Assembly (NCBI GenBank): GCA_018714445.1 | Contig: DVNK01000005.1 | Coordinates: 1-64,000 of the forward strand | DNA: 64,000 bases | DNA from: Candidatus Fimadaptatus faecigallinarum | GTDB taxonomy: Bacteria; Bacillota; Clostridia; Christensenellales; Aristaeellaceae | Direction: 5' to 3' | Shown here: one piece after another, positions 61,426 through 64,000 of the stretch | How positions within the stretch are numbered: the first letter of the stretch is position 1 | How the letters are laid out: each line of letters opens with the position of its first letter | Made by a program: the position numbers and the translations under genes | The notes under the pieces: model-generated | What the model was told of the DNA's origin: nothing | The model's database searches: none | The model's input: the letters and a program-made list of their open reading frames with translations, nothing else

Positions 61426-62169
61426 TCATTCCACTGCACCGCCCGCATCGCCAAATCGCAGCATTGCCATCGCCAGCGCGGCTATTGCGGCAGTCTCGGT
61501 GCGCAGTATGCGCGGACCCAGCGTCACCGGCAGCGCGCCCACCGCCTGCGCCGCCTGCGCTTCCTCCGGGGCTATGCCGCCCTCCGGGCCGATCAGCATG
61601 CCTATATCGCGCGCGCCCGGCGCTATCGCATTCAGGCCCCTGCCCTGATGCAGTTCATACGGCATCAGCATCAGCTCGCGCGCCGCCATGTCTGCCGTGA
61701 CCTTATCAAAGCTCACCGGCAGCGCCACCTCGGGCACCAGCGCACGGCCGCACTGCTTGGCGGCTTCAACCGCTATGCGCTGCCAGCGTTCGCGCTTGCG
61801 CTCAGCGTCGCGGCCGTCCACCCGCGCCACTGAGCGCGCCATGCCCACCGGCACTATGCGCCACGCGCCCAGTTCGGTCGCCTTTTGCACAATCAGGTCG
61901 AGCTTGTCCAGCTTGGGCAAACCCTGGTACAGCGTGAGCCTTATCGGGCTCTCGTTCGACGCGAGCGGCTCGCGCGCGCACACCGTCGCCCGCGCGCCGT
62001 CAAACCTCAACGAACACAGCCACGCATGGCCGCGCCCGTCGAAGCACTCAACCTCATCGCCGGTCTTGAGCCTGAGCACCTTGCCCGCATGCTGGGCTTC
62101 CTCGGCGCTGAGCGCGCACTCAAAACCCGCCTCACCCGTGGGAGCATCCGGCAGATAAAACCTGTGCAT
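61426..62169 (-). CDS. rsmE: 16S rRNA (uracil-1498-N3)-methyltransferase RsmE
   Basis: A 247-residue SPOUT methyltransferase. The N-terminal PUA-like domain has HRFYLPD and HAGKVLRLKTGDEV. The core has YQGLPKLDKLDLIVQKATELG, AVEAAKQCGRALVPEV, and the SAM-binding knot LIGPEGGIAPEEAQ with LGPRILRTETAAIAAL. The ATG at 62169 overlaps the stop of prmA by one base, so the two are translationally coupled. An ATG at 62202 is less likely. Confidence 0.96.
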   Translation of the reverse strand: MHRFYLPDAPTGEAGFECALSAEEAQHAGKVLRLKTGDEVECFDGRGHAWLCSLRFDGARATVCAREPLASNESPIRLTLYQGLPKLDKLDLIVQKATELGAWRIVPVGMARSVARVDGRDAERKRERWQRIAVEAAKQCGRALVPEVALPVSFDKVTADMAARELMLMPYELHQGRGLNAIAPGARDIGMLIGPEGGIAPEEAQAAQAVGALPVTLGPRILRTETAAIAALAMAMLRFGDAGGAVE

Positions 62170-63116
62170 CAGTCCACCCTCTGGGCGCAGATAGCCACCC
62201 ACTCGCCGCGCCGGCGAATCTCGACCACCTCAAACCCCGCGCCTTCAAGCGCCGCCACGACGTCGGCCTCGCGCTCGCGGATGATGCCCGAGCAGATGAA
62301 CTTGCCCTGCGACCGCAGCACGCTCACTATCTGCCCGCACAGCGCTATTATCACATCGGCGATTATGTTGGCAATCGCCAGATCGAACACCGCGCCCGGC
62401 TCTACTGCCGACAGCAGGTCGCCCTGGCGCACCGTGACCTGCTGGCCATTGCGCTCTATGTTCTCCGCAGCCACCCGCACCGCCACATTGTCGATGTCAG
62501 TCGCAAACGTATCGCCCGCGCCTGACAGCTTGGCAGCTATCGCCAGTATGCCCGTGCCGGTGCCCACGTCTATCACGCGGTCGCCCGGACGCACGTACTT
62601 CTCGACCAGCTCCACGCACATACCGGTCGTCTCATGAGTGCCGGTGCCAAACGCCATGCCCGGATCTATCTCGATTACCTTGTCGCCCTCGGCCGGCTCG
62701 TAGGTCTCCCACGAGGGTTTGACTACCAGATGCCGGCCCGCGCGGAACGGCTTGTAATACTTCTTCCAGTTTTCCGACCAGTCCTGATCGTGCACGGTCT
62801 TTATATCCATGCTGAGCGCGCCGACGTCGAACGGCAGCTCCAGCGCGCGCACCTGGCGGAACTGCGCCTCCAGCTGCGCCACGGTGTCGCGTATGCGCTC
62901 GTCGTCGCCAAAGTAGCCGTGCACCAGCACGTCCTCGGGCATGTTGGCCAGCACCTGCTCGTCAATCAAGTCCCACTGGCCGGGCGCGCGCTGGTTCTCG
63001 TCAAAGTCGTTGCGGTCCTCTATGCTCACGCCGTTGGAGCCGGCGTCGCACAGCGCCTGCGAGGCTATGTCCGCGCCTTCAGTCGTAGTGTGCACCGTTA
63101 TCTCTATCCAGTCCAT
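62169..63116 (-). CDS. prmA: Ribosomal protein L11 methyltransferase
   Basis: A 315-residue SAM enzyme that trimethylates ribosomal protein L11. It starts MDWIEITVHTTTEGADIAS and carries DQDWSENWKKYYKPFRAG. The SAM motif is VIDVGTGTGILAIAAKLSGA, preceded by DPGMAFGTGTHETTGMC. The later motif is FDLAIANIIADVIIAL. Length is normal, and the gene follows dnaJ by 18 bases. Confidence 0.97.
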   Translation of the reverse strand: MDWIEITVHTTTEGADIASQALCDAGSNGVSIEDRNDFDENQRAPGQWDLIDEQVLANMPEDVLVHGYFGDDERIRDTVAQLEAQFRQVRALELPFDVGALSMDIKTVHDQDWSENWKKYYKPFRAGRHLVVKPSWETYEPAEGDKVIEIDPGMAFGTGTHETTGMCVELVEKYVRPGDRVIDVGTGTGILAIAAKLSGAGDTFATDIDNVAVRVAAENIERNGQQVTVRQGDLLSAVEPGAVFDLAIANIIADVIIALCGQIVSVLRSQGKFICSGIIREREADVVAALEGAGFEVVEIRRRGEWVAICAQRVD

Positions 63117-63134
63117 ACGCTACCCCTTTGCCCT

Positions 63135-64000
63135 TCAATTTGAGAACGCGTCCTTGACGCGGTCAAAGAACGACTTTTTGCCCTCGTACTCCTTGCCGGT
63201 AACCGACTCGTCGAACTGCCGCAGCAGTTCCTTCTGCTTTTCGGTGAGCCGGCGCGGTATCTCGACGTTTATCTTGATGTACAGATCGCCCTTGCCTGCG
63301 CCGCGCAGGTTCTGTATGCCCTGACCGCGCAGCCGCACGACCGCGCCGGGCTGCGTGCCTTCGGGCAGATTGTACTTGGTCATGCCGTTCAGCGTGGGCA
63401 CGTCGATCTCGCCGCCCAGCGCCGCCTGCGTGAACGACACCGTCACGTCGCAGTACAGGTCGTAATTTTCGCGAGTGAACAGCTTGTGCGGCCGCACAGT
63501 CACGAATATGTACAGGTCGCCGTTCTCGCCGCCGCGCAGACCCGGCTCACCCTGCCGCCTGAGCGGTATCTGCATGCCGTTGTCTATGCCGGCGGGTATC
63601 TTTATCGATATCTTGCGGTTGCGCCGCACGCGACCACGGCCATTGCACTTGGGGCACGGATCCTTGATTATCTTGCCCGAGCCATGGCACGCGTCGCACA
63701 CGCGCACATTGCTGACGCGCCCTATCGGCGTATTTATGAAGCTCTGCACCTGACCGGTGCCCTTGCAGGTCGGGCAGGTCGTGGGCGAGGTGCCCTTCTT
63801 GGCGCCGGTGCCGCCGCAATCCTCGCAGTTCTCCTCGCGCGTTACGGTTATCTCCTTCTCGCAGCCAAACGCGGCTTCCTCAAACGTTATCGTCAGGTCA
63901 TACCTGAGGTCGTTGCCGCGCTCCGGGCCGCGCGCGCGCTGCGCGCCGCCAAACCCGCCGCCGAAAAATGCGCTGAATATGTCGTCAAATCCGCCGCCGA
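63135..64000 (-). CDS. dnaJ: Chaperone protein DnaJ, N-terminus beyond the window
   Basis: Co-chaperone of DnaK. About 288 residues of the C-terminal part are present. They include a Gly/Phe-rich stretch (FDDIFSAFFGGGFGG) and the four zinc-finger repeats CEDCGGTG, CPTCKGTG, CDACHGSG and CPKCNGRG. The two substrate-binding domains follow (KISIKIPAGIDNGMQIPL, LPEGTQPGAVVRLRGQGIQ). The J domain with HPD must lie to the right of 64000. Confidence 0.98.
   Translation of the reverse strand, partial: GGGFDDIFSAFFGGGFGGAQRARGPERGNDLRYDLTITFEEAAFGCEKEITVTREENCEDCGGTGAKKGTSPTTCPTCKGTGQVQSFINTPIGRVSNVRVCDACHGSGKIIKDPCPKCNGRGRVRRNRKISIKIPAGIDNGMQIPLRRQGEPGLRGGENGDLYIFVTVRPHKLFTRENYDLYCDVTVSFTQAALGGEIDVPTLNGMTKYNLPEGTQPGAVVRLRGQGIQNLRGAGKGDLYIKINVEIPRRLTEKQKELLRQFDESVTGKEYEGKKSFFDRVKDAFSN

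Overview
The window looks like a chromosome segment from a GC-rich Clostridia-type Firmicute, probably an anaerobic gut organism. Several things point there. There is a T-box leader in front of alaS. The gene orders dnaJ-prmA-rsmE-mtaB-hinT-rpsU and tig-clpP-clpX are preserved. A LonB-type protease and a PdaB-like deacetylase suggest a sporulation lineage. Ribosome binding sites are strong (AAGGAGG), and sigma-A promoters with 17-base spacers recur. An order such as Christensenellales is possible but cannot be proven from this window. Isoleucine is encoded very often by AUA although the DNA is GC-rich. I saw no rRNA, tRNA, transposase, prophage or CRISPR array.

Layout. At 1-3931 lie an ATP-type pckA (cut by the window edge), an acetyltransferase, a small membrane methyltransferase, a P-loop kinase and an HD phosphohydrolase. 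At 4355-12108 is a six-gene leftward operon: three different membrane-fusion adaptors, one 10-TM FtsX-type permease and two ATPases, one of which carries an AbrB-like C-terminal domain. At 12339-19455 are a secreted peptidoglycan-binding protein, a second acetyltransferase, a double-OB SSB-like protein, the PdaB-like deacetylase and ribulokinase. At 19699-26248 are a secreted protein, T-box plus an unusually short alaS, a MerR regulator, glycerol-1-phosphate dehydrogenase and a second P-loop kinase. At 26889-38335 are an inositol-phosphatase, an LCP cell-wall ligase, a FAD oxidoreductase, and a sugar-uptake operon (two permeases, binding protein, GH2 glycosidase) behind a promoter with LacI-type operators, next to a LacI regulator gene.

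At 38641-43717 are TrkH/TrkA potassium uptake and LonB. At 43939-48385 are a secreted protein and a response regulator/sensor kinase pair whose kinase has a 13-residue tandem-repeat tail. At 48638-56461 are an acetyltransferase, an MBL hydrolase, clpX-clpP-tig, a homocysteine methyltransferase and an Eis-like acetyltransferase. At 57240-64000 is the tail of the heat-shock/translation cluster: rpsU, an M1 lipoprotein peptidase, hinT, mtaB, rsmE, prmA and dnaJ (cut by the window edge).

The most striking non-coding feature is a set of six intergenic tandem arrays with unrelated units (about 32, 61/123, 37, 41, 17 and 151 bp). All sit at gene 3' ends, four of them between convergent genes. Two share sequence with the adjacent intrinsic terminator, and one starts inside the last codons of a gene. 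A 39-bp array inside the sensor-kinase gene looks like the same process acting in frame. The two best candidates for something undescribed are this 3'-end repeat behaviour and the three-adaptor ABC operon with its ATPase-AbrB fusion.
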